A DNA stretch of 64,000 nucleotides from Betaproteobacteria bacterium (GTDB lineage: Bacteria > Pseudomonadota > Gammaproteobacteria > Burkholderiales > SG8-41), in assembly GCA_016192825.1 (NCBI GenBank), contig JACPTK010000074.1, forward strand, positions 62,001 through 126,000, read 5' to 3'. The position numbers and the translations under genes are program-made. Every line of letters starts with the position of its first letter. Position 1 is the stretch's first letter. This document shows, piece by piece, positions 28,357 through 36,405 of the stretch. The notes below the pieces were generated by a model, which was not told the origin of the DNA, made no database searches, and saw only the letters and a list, made by a program, of their open reading frames with translations.

Positions 28357-28431
28357 CTCGCGACGCGTGAGTCGAACATGACGCAAGTAAAGGCTCTTTA
28401 CGTGACGTTTTTGTCTCCAGTCACGAGTCAC
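28346..28431. repeat. Inverted repeat of GTGACTC micro-repeats between glmU and glmS
   Basis: GTGACTCGTGACT (28346-28358) and its exact reverse complement AGTCACGAGTCAC (28419-28431) flank a 60-base loop. More partial copies of the same units (GTGAGTC, CAGTCACCGGTCAC) lie alongside. The left arm overlaps the last codons of glmU. It could form a stem in the glmU-glmS transcript. Confidence 0.5.
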
Positions 28432-28457
28432 CAGTCACCGGTCACGCCCTTCTAGCC

Positions 28458-30299
28458 ATGTGCGGCATCGTCGGCGCGGCCTCCAGGCGCAACATCGTCG
28501 ACCTTCTGATCGAAGGCATCCGCAAGCTCGAGTATCGCGGCTACGACTCGACCGGCGTTGCCTACGTCAAGGACGGGCGGCTGGAACGGCTGCGCTCGAC
28601 CGGGCGCGTCTCGCACCTCGAGGAGCTGGCGCGCGAGAAGCGCGTACAGGCCACCACCGGACTTTCTCACACGCGATGGGCGACGCACGGCGCGCCCACG
28701 GAGGCCAACGCTCACCCTCACCTCTCCGCGCGCGCCGGCGTGGAGATCGCCATCGTGCACAACGGGATCGTCGAGAACCACGATCCGATCCGCGCCCGCA
28801 TGAAGGCGCTCGGCTACGATTTCGCCTCCGAGACCGACACCGAGGTGATGGTGCACCACGTGCATTCCCTCGTGGCGGGGGGCGTCTCGCTGTTCGAGGC
28901 CGTCAAGAGCGCGAGCCGGGAGTGGGAAGGCGCCTTTGCCGTTGGTTTCGTCTCGAACCGGGAGCCGGGCGTGGTGGTGGGCGCGCGCAAGGGCTCGCCG
29001 CTGCTGGTGGGGCTCGGCCAGGGAGAGAATTTCCTTGCCTCCGACGCGAGCGCCGTGCTCAGCAAGACCCGCGACGTGATCTATCTCGCGGATGGCGACA
29101 TCGTCGAAATACGCCCGGAGGGCATCCGGATCTGCGATCGCAATGGCGTTTTCGCCGAACGCGAGCCCACGCGCAGCGGCCTGAGCGCCGACGCCGTCGA
29201 GCTTGGACCCTACGCCCACTACATGCAGAAGGAGATCTTCGAGCAGCCGGGCGCCGTGGGGAACACCCTCGAGATGGTGGCCAACGCGCAGTCCCTGCAA
29301 CCCAACCTGTTCGGCGCCGAGGCCGGGGCGGTGCTCGCGCGAACCCGCCAGGTGCTGATGCTCGCCTGCGGCACCAGCTATCATGCCGGACTGGTCGCGC
29401 GTTACTGGCTGGAGGCGATCGCGGGCGTGCCCGCGGCGGTGGAAATCGCGAGCGAATACCGCTATCGCGATCCGGTGGTGTTGCCCGGAACCCTGGTAAT
29501 CACGATTTCCCAGTCGGGAGAGACAGCGGACACGATCGCGGCCCTCAAGCACGCGCAGGCACGCGGCCTCGACGATACGCTCACGATCTGCAACGCGCCG
29601 GAATCGGCGTTGATGCGGCATTCGAAGCTGCGCTTTCTCACCCGCGCCGGCCCCGAGATCGGGGTCGCCTCGACCAAGGCGTTCACCACTCAGCTCACGG
29701 CGCTGTCGGTGCTGGCGCTGGTGCTGGCCAAGATGAAGGGGCGGCTGTCGGAGGCGCGCGAGCGGGAGCTGATCGCGCAGTTGCGCCACCTGCCCGCCGC
29801 GATGGAGGCTGTCCTCTCCGTCGAGCCCCAGGTGAAAGCCTGGGCGCAACGCTTCCAGCCCAAGCATCACGCGCTGTTCCTCGGGCGCGGCGTGCATTTC
29901 CCGATCGCGATGGAAGGGGCGCTCAAGCTCAAGGAGGTCTCGTACATCCACGCCGAGGCCTACGCGGCCGGCGAGCTCAAGCATGGGCCGCTCGCACTGG
30001 TGGATGCCGATATGCCGGTGGTGACGGTAGCGCCCAACGACCAGCTGCTGGAGAAGCTCAAGTCCAACATGCAGGAAGTGCGCGCCCGGGGCGGCGAGCT
30101 CTACGTTTTCGCCGACCGCGATGCCGCGCTCGCCGAAGGCGAGGGCGTGCATCTGATCCGGCTCGTGGACCATGCCGGGCCGCTCTCGCCGATCCTGCAC
30201 GTGATCCCGCTGCAACTCCTCGCCTACCACGTCGCGGTGCTGCGCGGCACCGACGTGGACAAGCCGCGCAATCTCGCCAAGTCCGTCACGGTGGAGTAG
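28458..30299 (+). CDS. glmS: Glutamine-fructose-6-phosphate aminotransferase
   Basis: GlmS makes glucosamine-6-phosphate from fructose-6-phosphate and glutamine, the entry step to amino-sugar synthesis. The glutaminase domain begins [12 protein letters not shown] with Cys2 as nucleophile. Two SIS domains follow, with [16 protein letters not shown] and [10 protein letters not shown]. The C-terminus ends [19 protein letters not shown], the family's universal ending. The length is 613 residues (609 in E. coli). No glmS ribozyme is expected or seen in the short leader. It converges with the SDR gene, with only 11 bases between them. Confidence 0.98.
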   Translation: MCGIVGAASRRNIVDLLIEGIRKLEYRGYDSTGVAYVKDGRLERLRSTGRVSHLEELAREKRVQATTGLSHTRWATHGAPTEANAHPHLSARAGVEIAIVHNGIVENHDPIRARMKALGYDFASETDTEVMVHHVHSLVAGGVSLFEAVKSASREWEGAFAVGFVSNREPGVVVGARKGSPLLVGLGQGENFLASDASAVLSKTRDVIYLADGDIVEIRPEGIRICDRNGVFAEREPTRSGLSADAVELGPYAHYMQKEIFEQPGAVGNTLEMVANAQSLQPNLFGAEAGAVLARTRQVLMLACGTSYHAGLVARYWLEAIAGVPAAVEIASEYRYRDPVVLPGTLVITISQSGETADTIAALKHAQARGLDDTLTICNAPESALMRHSKLRFLTRAGPEIGVASTKAFTTQLTALSVLALVLAKMKGRLSEARERELIAQLRHLPAAMEAVLSVEPQVKAWAQRFQPKHHALFLGRGVHFPIAMEGALKLKEVSYIHAEAYAAGELKHGPLALVDADMPVVTVAPNDQLLEKLKSNMQEVRARGGELYVFADRDAALAEGEGVHLIRLVDHAGPLSPILHVIPLQLLAYHVAVLRGTDVDKPRNLAKSVTVE

Positions 30300-30310
30300 C
30301 GCTACCGAGG

Positions 30311-31075
30311 CTATCGCCGTGGCTTGCGCGGCGCGCGCGCGGCGAGCCGATCGTAGAGCCAGCGGGGCATCACGTGCAGCAAGCGGGCCACGACCGCCAT
30401 CTGCCAGGGAATGACCGCATACGTCCTGCCGCGACCGATCAGCGCGACGAGCTTGGCGGCCGCTCCGTCTGCGCTCATCAGGAACGGCATCGGGTACGGG
30501 TTTTTCTCCGTCATCGGGGTCGCGATGTAACCGGGGCAGAGGGTGATCACCTTGATGCCGCTTCCAAGCAGCTCCACGCGCAGGCTCTCGAGGTAGGCGA
30601 TCGTCGCGGCTTTCGAGGCGGAGTACGCGGCTGCGCCGGGCAGGCCGCGGTAACCCGCGACGCTGGCGATACCCACAAGCGCCCCGCCGCCGCGTTCGCG
30701 CATGGCGGCGACGAACGGCTGGAAGGTATTGACCATGCCAATCACGTTGGTATCGATGACATTCTGAAAGACGCGGATATCTTCCGCGGCATCAGCGAGC
30801 GTGCCGACGCTCACTCCGGCATTGGCGATGACAATGTCAGGGCACCCGTGCCTGTCGATGAAATGGCGTGCCGCCGCGGCGAGTGCCGCGGCATCGCGCA
30901 CGTCGAGAGGGTAGATCTCGCGCGGCGCGGAGAATGCCGCGCAGTGGCGCTCGAGCTCGGATTGACGCCGCGCGATCAGCCCCAGCGTCGCGCCCGCGGC
31001 CGCATAGCGCCGCGCCAACGCCGCGCCGATGCCGCTGGAAGCCCCGGTGACGATGACGCGCAGCGGCTGCGCCAC
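30311..31075 (-). CDS. Short-chain dehydrogenase/reductase
   Basis: This classical SDR of 254 residues binds NAD(P) through TGASSGIG (residues about 10-17). It has the catalytic Tyr-x3-Lys in AYSASKAA, with the serine about 13 residues earlier (IASVAGYRG). An Asn in IANAGVSVG completes the motif set. The C-terminal part has a hydrophobic stretch and a basic end, which suggests membrane association. The substrate cannot be read from the sequence. It is the last gene of a long minus-strand run after two dsbA-like genes, 19 bases after the nearer one. Confidence 0.88.
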   Translation of the reverse strand: MAQPLRVIVTGASSGIGAALARRYAAAGATLGLIARRQSELERHCAAFSAPREIYPLDVRDAAALAAAARHFIDRHGCPDIVIANAGVSVGTLADAAEDIRVFQNVIDTNVIGMVNTFQPFVAAMRERGGGALVGIASVAGYRGLPGAAAYSASKAATIAYLESLRVELLGSGIKVITLCPGYIATPMTEKNPYPMPFLMSADGAAAKLVALIGRGRTYAVIPWQMAVVARLLHVMPRWLYDRLAARAPRKPRR

Positions 31076-31094
31076 GGAGCGGTGGGCCGCGCCG

Positions 31095-31751
31095 CTACTT
31101 GCCGCGGCTCTGGCGAGCGAGGCGGACCAAGTCCTCGACCACCGGTATCACGCCGCCCAGCGTGGGCGGCATGTTGCCCGAGGTGAGGTAACGCCCGTCC
31201 ACCACCAGGCTGGGGGTGCCCTGTATGTCGTAGCGCTTGGTGAGCTGGTGCGCCCGCGCCACCCGGGCATCCACTTCGGGGGAGTAGTAGGCATCGAGCC
31301 ACTTCCTGCGTTCAATGCCGTTTCTGGCCGCCCACTGCTCCATCACCTCGGGTTTGCTCATGTGCAGCTCCTCGACGTGATAGCTGTAATAGACCTGCTG
31401 GTGCAGGCGCTCGGCTTCGCCCAGCAGCTCGAGCGTGTAATAGATGCGCGCGTGCGGCGCCCAGGCGTCCTTCAGGATGACCGGGATGCGGCGCAGTGCC
31501 ACGTCGGAGGGCTTGCGCTTTATCCATTCCTCGAGCGCCGGCTGCAGCCGGTTGCAGTACGGGCAGCCGTACCAGAAGAAGTCGATGACCTCGATCCTTT
31601 CCCCGGTCTCCACCGGCTGCGGCGCGATCAGCCGGTATTCGATGTTCTGCCGTGCGCGTATTTCCTGCGCCTGCGCGACTCCCGCGAGACACGCGAGGGC
31701 AAGCAGCGGCAGCAGGCCGCGCGTGAAAGTGGCGAGACGGTCCCTTACCAT
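31095..31751 (-). CDS. dsbA: Periplasmic thiol:disulfide interchange protein, DsbA family (CPYC)
   Basis: DsbA introduces disulfide bonds into exported proteins. The signal peptide is followed by AQA (about residue 28). The thioredoxin-fold active site is FFWYGCPYC with Cys63 and Cys66. The cis-proline loop is in IQGTPSLVVDG. The 218-residue length is typical of DsbA. CPYC differs from the CPHC of the adjacent paralogue (the E. coli DsbA motif), which changes redox potential in this family. The two genes lie 11 bases apart, so they are co-expressed, probably with different substrates. Confidence 0.92.
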   Translation of the reverse strand: MVRDRLATFTRGLLPLLALACLAGVAQAQEIRARQNIEYRLIAPQPVETGERIEVIDFFWYGCPYCNRLQPALEEWIKRKPSDVALRRIPVILKDAWAPHARIYYTLELLGEAERLHQQVYYSYHVEELHMSKPEVMEQWAARNGIERRKWLDAYYSPEVDARVARAHQLTKRYDIQGTPSLVVDGRYLTSGNMPPTLGGVIPVVEDLVRLARQSRGK

Positions 31752-31762
31752 CGGAATTGCCG

Positions 31763-32428
31763 CTATTTCTTGCCGGCGCGCTCCCTGCGCGCCATGGCGA
31801 TGACCCGGTCGAGTACTCGGAAGAAACGCTCGTAGTCCACGCTGTTGTCCGACCTGAGAGTCATTGAAGGCGACAGCAGGTATTTGCCATCGACCGCCAG
31901 CGCCGGGGTCCCCGGGATGTCGTAGTTGCGTGTCATCTCGATCGAGCGGCTGGCGCGGCTTTTCACGCCGAAGGAATTATAGGTGTCGGCGAACTTCTGG
32001 CGGTCAACGCCGTGCTTGGCGACCCAATCAAACATCACCCGTGAGTCCGTAAGCCGGAGTTTCTGCTGGTGAATGGCGGCGAACACGTCGTAGTGCAGCT
32101 TCTCCACCATGCCCATCGCATCGAGCGCGTAATAGGACTGGGTCAGCGGAAGCCAGGAATCGCCAAGCACCGCCGGAACGCGCCGGAACTCGACATCGGC
32201 CGGTTTACCCTTGAGCCAGGCGCGGAGCGGAGCCTGCAGGTTGCTGCAATGCGGGCAGCCATACCAGAAGAACTCCAGCACTTCGACCCGCTTGCCGCTG
32301 TCGGTGGGCTGGGCGGGATTGATGAGGCGGTAGTCCTTGCCCGGCGTGAGTTGCGCCGAGGCGGCGGCGCAGTAGGCGAGCGCCAGCAGGCATGCCACGA
32401 GCCGCAAGGAGGATGCGAAGCGATTCAT
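31763..32428 (-). CDS. dsbA: Periplasmic thiol:disulfide interchange protein DsbA (CPHC)
   Basis: This second DsbA of 221 residues has a signal peptide ending at ASA (about residue 25) and the canonical active site FFWYGCPHC (Cys58, His60, Cys61). The cis-proline loop is IPGTPALAVDG. It is clearly a paralogue of the next gene (similar LINPAQP/LIAPQPV and EVLEFFWYG/EVIDFFWYG), so a tandem duplication is likely. It follows the SPOR-domain gene by 31 bases. Oxidised substrates in this genome could include the pilus and cytochrome proteins encoded in the window. Confidence 0.95.
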   Translation of the reverse strand: MNRFASSLRLVACLLALAYCAAASAQLTPGKDYRLINPAQPTDSGKRVEVLEFFWYGCPHCSNLQAPLRAWLKGKPADVEFRRVPAVLGDSWLPLTQSYYALDAMGMVEKLHYDVFAAIHQQKLRLTDSRVMFDWVAKHGVDRQKFADTYNSFGVKSRASRSIEMTRNYDIPGTPALAVDGKYLLSPSMTLRSDNSVDYERFFRVLDRVIAMARRERAGKK

Positions 32429-32459
32429 GTTTTGTTCCCGATGAAAGTAGCAAGCGGCG

Positions 32460-33032
32460 CTATTCGCGCACCTTGACCAGGGTGGTCTCGACGCCGTTCT
32501 GCTTCAGAGTATCGCGCGTGCGGTTGAGTTCCTCGACGCTGGTGTACGGGCCGACGCGCACGCGGTGCCATACGCCCCGGTCCGGCAGGGTGGTCGTCTG
32601 TATCTTCGCCTCGATTCCAAGCAGCGCCAGCCGGGCCTTGAGGCCGTCCGCATCCGGTGCGCTCTGGAACGCTCCCGCCTGCAGGAAAAACGCTTCCCGC
32701 CCCGCCGCGATTGACTTTTTCTGGGCATCCCTCAATTGCTGGTCGCTGGCGGGCTCCTCGGTGCCGGGCAGGATCTTGTAGAAGTCGAAGCGCGGCTTGA
32801 CCGCTGCCGCCTTGTCCTCGACCTTTGACGGCGCGGACGCCGGCGCGTCCCTGGCGGCGTCGCTCTTGGCGGCAGGCGGGCGGGTAAGGAACGGGCTGGG
32901 CATCTTGTTGATGTACCACGCCACCCCGAGCGCAATGCCCAGGCCCAGCACGAGCCCGATCAGGATGCCGATCAGAAAGGAGCTTGCGCTGCCGCGGGGT
33001 TTCGGCTCCGGGCGCTTGTAGTCCTTGGACAT
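32460..33032 (-). CDS. SPOR-domain cell-division-type membrane protein (FtsN-like)
   Basis: The 190-residue protein has a short basic cytoplasmic end, one membrane helix (FLIGILIGLVLGLGIALGVA), a Pro/Ala/Lys-rich periplasmic linker and a C-terminal SPOR domain starting about residue 112 (FFLQAGAFQSAPDADGLKAR). SPOR domains bind denuded glycan strands at the division septum, and this architecture matches FtsN. It lies 9 bases after argS and upstream of dsbA. FtsN identity is by architecture; other SPOR proteins share it. Confidence 0.85.
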   Translation of the reverse strand: MSKDYKRPEPKPRGSASSFLIGILIGLVLGLGIALGVAWYINKMPSPFLTRPPAAKSDAARDAPASAPSKVEDKAAAVKPRFDFYKILPGTEEPASDQQLRDAQKKSIAAGREAFFLQAGAFQSAPDADGLKARLALLGIEAKIQTTTLPDRGVWHRVRVGPYTSVEELNRTRDTLKQNGVETTLVKVRE

Positions 33033-33041
33033 GCGGCTATC

Positions 33042-34787
33042 TTACATTTTCTCGGGCGCGGCGACACCCAGCAGCGCGAGGCCGTTGCGCAGCACCTGCC
33101 GCACCGCGCAGGCGAGCGCGAGCCGCGCGCGCTTGACGGCTTCCTCCTCCACCAGCAGGCGTGTGGCATTGTAATAGCTGTGAAAATCCGCAGCGAGCTC
33201 ACGCAGGTAGAAAGCGATGAGGTGCGGTGAAAGATCGCGTGCCGCGTTCTCCACCACCTCCGGATACTCCATCAGGCGCGCGAGCAACGCCAGTTCGTGC
33301 GTCGAGGCCAGCGCCGCCGTATCGGCCGCCGCGAGACCCGCCGCGTCGCCGCCCCACTGCTCGAGCACGCTGCATACCCGGGCGTGCGCGTACTGGACGT
33401 AGTAGACGGGGTTTTCATTGCTCTGCGACTTGGCGAGATCGAGGTCGAAGTCGAGGTGCTGGTCGCCCTTTCGCAGCACGTAGAAAAAGCGCGCCGCGTC
33501 ATTGCCGACCTCGCCCCTCAACTCGCGCAGGGTGACGAACTCTCCCGCGCGCGTTGACATGGATACCTTCTGCCCGTTGCGGTAGAGCACGGCAAACTGC
33601 ACCAGCGCGATGGTGAGACGCCCGGCATCCAGTCCGAGCGCCGACAGCGCGCCCTTGACGCGCGGCACGTAACCGTGATGGTCGGCGCCCCACACGTCGA
33701 TGACCACGTCGAAGCCGCGCTCGAACTTGTTCAGGTGATAGGCGATGTCCGAAGCGAAGTAGGTATACTGGCCGTTCTCGCGCTGCACGACGCGGTCCTT
33801 CTCGTCGCCGAAGGCGCTGGAGCGGAACCATCTCGCCCCGTCCTGCCTGTAAACGTGATCGCGTTCCTCGAGCATGCGCACCACCCGCTCGACCAGCCCG
33901 GAATCGTAGAGCGAACGCTCGGAGTACCAGTGGTCGAAGGTGACGCCGAACTCGGCCAGGTCGGAGCGGCAATCCTCGAGCTGCTCGTTGAGCGCGAAAT
34001 CGTGAATATAGGCGTAATCGACACCCAGCTTTTTCTTGGCAAGGTCGATCAGCGCGTCAAGGCGCGCCTCTTCGTCCACTTCCGCGCCGGTTGACGCGAT
34101 CGGGTCGGGAATCCCGTCGTGCCGAAACCGCGCCCCGTGTTCCGCGTGGATGGCGCGGGCCATGGCGCGCACGTACTCGCCTTGGTAGGCATTGGCGGGA
34201 AACGGCACGGTATCACCACACGCCTCGAGATAGCGCAGCCAGGTCGACAGCGCCAGGATGTCCATCTGCCGCCCGGCATCGTTGACGTAAAACTCGCGGC
34301 TGACGTCGAATCCCGCCGCGGCGAGCACGTTGGCGAGACTCGCCCCGTACGCCGCACCGCGTCCATGGCCGACATGCAGTGGGCCGGTGGGATTGGCGGA
34401 CACGAACTCGACCTGCACGCGCTTGCCCCGGCCGAGCGCGGTGCTGCCGTACGCCGCGCCCGTCCGGAGAATGCGGTTGACCGCCTGCTGCTTGAACGAG
34501 CGCTTCAGATGCAGGTTGACGAATCCCGCGCCCGCGACCTCGGCCTTCTCGAGATACGGTGAAGCGGGCAGCGCCGACACGATCGCGGACGCAATCTCGC
34601 GCGGCGCGCGCTTCAGCGCCTTGGCCAGCGGCAGCGCAACGCTGCAGGCGTAATCGCCGTGATCCGCGAGCTTCGGGCGCTCGAGCACTACCGCCGCGTC
34701 CGAGCATCCGGGGGCCACGGCGCGGAGGGCCTCCGAGACCAGCGCGGCGAGATGCGCCCTCGCGTCGTCTACTGGCGGCGTCGCCAT
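33042..34787 (-). CDS. argS: Arginyl-tRNA synthetase
   Basis: ArgS charges tRNA-Arg and is a class I synthetase. The HIGH-type motif is NPTGPLHVGHGRGAAYG and the KMSKS-like loop is NGQKVSMSTRAGEF. The C-terminal DALR anticodon-binding domain (RLALACAVRQVLRNGLALLG) is present. The length, 581 residues, matches E. coli (577). It begins 7 bases after the oxygenase-like gene and ends 9 bases before the SPOR gene, so it is part of the priA-to-SDR run. Confidence 0.98.
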   Translation of the reverse strand: MATPPVDDARAHLAALVSEALRAVAPGCSDAAVVLERPKLADHGDYACSVALPLAKALKRAPREIASAIVSALPASPYLEKAEVAGAGFVNLHLKRSFKQQAVNRILRTGAAYGSTALGRGKRVQVEFVSANPTGPLHVGHGRGAAYGASLANVLAAAGFDVSREFYVNDAGRQMDILALSTWLRYLEACGDTVPFPANAYQGEYVRAMARAIHAEHGARFRHDGIPDPIASTGAEVDEEARLDALIDLAKKKLGVDYAYIHDFALNEQLEDCRSDLAEFGVTFDHWYSERSLYDSGLVERVVRMLEERDHVYRQDGARWFRSSAFGDEKDRVVQRENGQYTYFASDIAYHLNKFERGFDVVIDVWGADHHGYVPRVKGALSALGLDAGRLTIALVQFAVLYRNGQKVSMSTRAGEFVTLRELRGEVGNDAARFFYVLRKGDQHLDFDLDLAKSQSNENPVYYVQYAHARVCSVLEQWGGDAAGLAAADTAALASTHELALLARLMEYPEVVENAARDLSPHLIAFYLRELAADFHSYYNATRLLVEEEAVKRARLALACAVRQVLRNGLALLGVAAPEKM

Positions 34788-34794
34788 ACCATCG

Positions 34795-35580
34795 TTAGAA
34801 GGTAAAGTGGACCGCGGGTTTCGCGGCGGCCGGTTGCACGTCCGGTTCTTGTCGCGCGAGCTCGGGCGGGTTCACCACCTTGATGTCGTAAAGCAGCAGT
34901 TCGCGCCGGATATTGGGATCCGTGACCGGCTCCACGCCGTGGAACGAATTGTCGGTCCTGACGAATGCGAACAGCGTGTTCGGCAGGTAAGGCATGGTGA
35001 TCATCCGCACGAAGGCGTCGAACGGGTAATGCTCTCCAGTGGTGCTCCGGAAATCCGGATCCTTGGGCACGTAGATCGAGGTGCCAAGATGCTCCAGCGA
35101 ATCGTCGGCGGGCAGATAGTACAAGAGCGAGAGCACCTTCCTGAGGTTATCGGTGTGAGGACCGAGCACGTAGGTCGTGCAATCCTTCACGATCAGCGCC
35201 TCGTCGAAAAACTTCATGCGCCCCATGTCCCCGAAACGCAGGTTCAGAAATTCCGTGAACTTTGGCAGGATCGCGCGGCCGAACTCGCCACCGAGCATCC
35301 ATGACGCCATCTGCTTCCAGAACGCGCCATACGGCTCGGGCAGCCCGGCCAGGTTCTGGGACGTGAGCGGCAGCAGCAGACGCGAGTCGGGATACTCATC
35401 GACGACGCGCTTGAGCGATGCCGGCGTCGTGAACAAGTCCTCGGGGGGCAGGTGATCGCGCAGCGCGCGATAGTATGCCGGAGGAAAGATGTCACGCACG
35501 TAGATATGCGGGAACGGATAACGGTTGATCGGAGCGTTCGTGATCTTGTAGAGCACGTGCAGGTCAGCGTCGAAAGACAT
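34795..35580 (-). CDS. 2-oxoglutarate/Fe(II)-dependent oxygenase-like protein
   Basis: The start at 35580 (MSFDADLHVLYKITNAPINR) gives 261 residues and overlaps the preceding methyltransferase gene by 17 bases. The double-stranded beta-helix metal site is visible: His142 and Asp144 in LGPHTDN and a distal His214 in NSFHGVEPV, followed about 14 residues later by an Arg pair that could bind 2-oxoglutarate. The N-terminal FPHIYVRDIFPPAYYRALRD fits prolyl-hydroxylase-like members. The substrate is unknown. Pairing with an FkbM methyltransferase suggests a shared small-molecule or glycan target. The family call is mine from motifs and needs a profile search. Confidence 0.7.
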   Translation of the reverse strand: MSFDADLHVLYKITNAPINRYPFPHIYVRDIFPPAYYRALRDHLPPEDLFTTPASLKRVVDEYPDSRLLLPLTSQNLAGLPEPYGAFWKQMASWMLGGEFGRAILPKFTEFLNLRFGDMGRMKFFDEALIVKDCTTYVLGPHTDNLRKVLSLLYYLPADDSLEHLGTSIYVPKDPDFRSTTGEHYPFDAFVRMITMPYLPNTLFAFVRTDNSFHGVEPVTDPNIRRELLLYDIKVVNPPELARQEPDVQPAAAKPAVHFTF

Positions 35581-36325
35581 ACTCCGCAACCCCTTTGAAT
35601 GCGCCGCTCCTGCGCTCGGCCGCCGCGACCTGCGCAGGATCGTAACGGTATCCCAACGATTTGAGTTCCGATACCATTTGCAAGTGATCGGCCAGATTCT
35701 GGTTGGTCTCGATAAGAAGCGACCGCACCTTCCGGCTCTCGATCGTGCGGCGCGCGCCTGCAACCACTTTCGGCTCGATGCCGTCGACATCGATCTTGAT
35801 GTAGTCCGGCGGCGGCACGACGCCGGCGCTGACCAGGTCATCCAGCCGGGCCGCGATGCAACCCTGGGAAAAAACCGGCTTCATCGGCCGGTGTGCAAAA
35901 TCAACACGCTCGCCCAGCGAGTGGCACGAACCGCCCATTTGCATGCTGGAAAGATGCAGCTCGCTGTAGCCGGGCACATCCGAGAGCGCCAGACAATAGG
36001 CTTTGACCTGATCCGCGAGGGCGTTCATCGCGATGTTGCGGTTGAGCAGCGCGTAGTTCTGCGCTTCGGGTTCGAAGGCGTACACTTTCGCGCCCCGCGT
36101 CTTGGCCGCCCAGATCGTGTACATCCCGACGTTGGCGCCAACGTCCACCAGCACTTCCCCGCAAGCGAAGGACGCAATCCACTGAATCGTGCAGGGCTCC
36201 TTCTCGAACAACGTGTCCACCCGCCACTTGGTGCCCGTCGTGGGGGCGGCGAAAACCACCCGCAGGCCGTCGTGCTCGATTTCGCAGCGCGGATTGAGCT
36301 TTTCGTATTCTTCCAGGGTCAACAT
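35564..36325 (-). CDS. FkbM-family methyltransferase
   Basis: This 253-residue SAM-dependent methyltransferase has motif I as VDVGANVGMYTIWAAK, motif II region AFEPEAQNYALLNRNI, and the FkbM hallmark DYIKIDVDGIEPKVVAGA. FkbM enzymes are mostly O-methyltransferases acting on sugars, glycans or polyketides. Its stop overlaps the start of the oxygenase-like gene, so the two are translated as a pair. They sit between priA and argS, and by eye are less GC-rich than both. No glycosyltransferases or biosynthetic cluster accompany them. Confidence 0.85.
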   Translation of the reverse strand: MLTLEEYEKLNPRCEIEHDGLRVVFAAPTTGTKWRVDTLFEKEPCTIQWIASFACGEVLVDVGANVGMYTIWAAKTRGAKVYAFEPEAQNYALLNRNIAMNALADQVKAYCLALSDVPGYSELHLSSMQMGGSCHSLGERVDFAHRPMKPVFSQGCIAARLDDLVSAGVVPPPDYIKIDVDGIEPKVVAGARRTIESRKVRSLLIETNQNLADHLQMVSELKSLGYRYDPAQVAAAERRSGAFKGVAEYVFRR

Positions 36326-36405
36326 GAGCAGGCGGCTGGCCAGGTCGGGCTGATGCGGAAAAAGCGAATCTTATCATGGCGTTGATCCCGCGAACCCGGC
36401 GCAAT

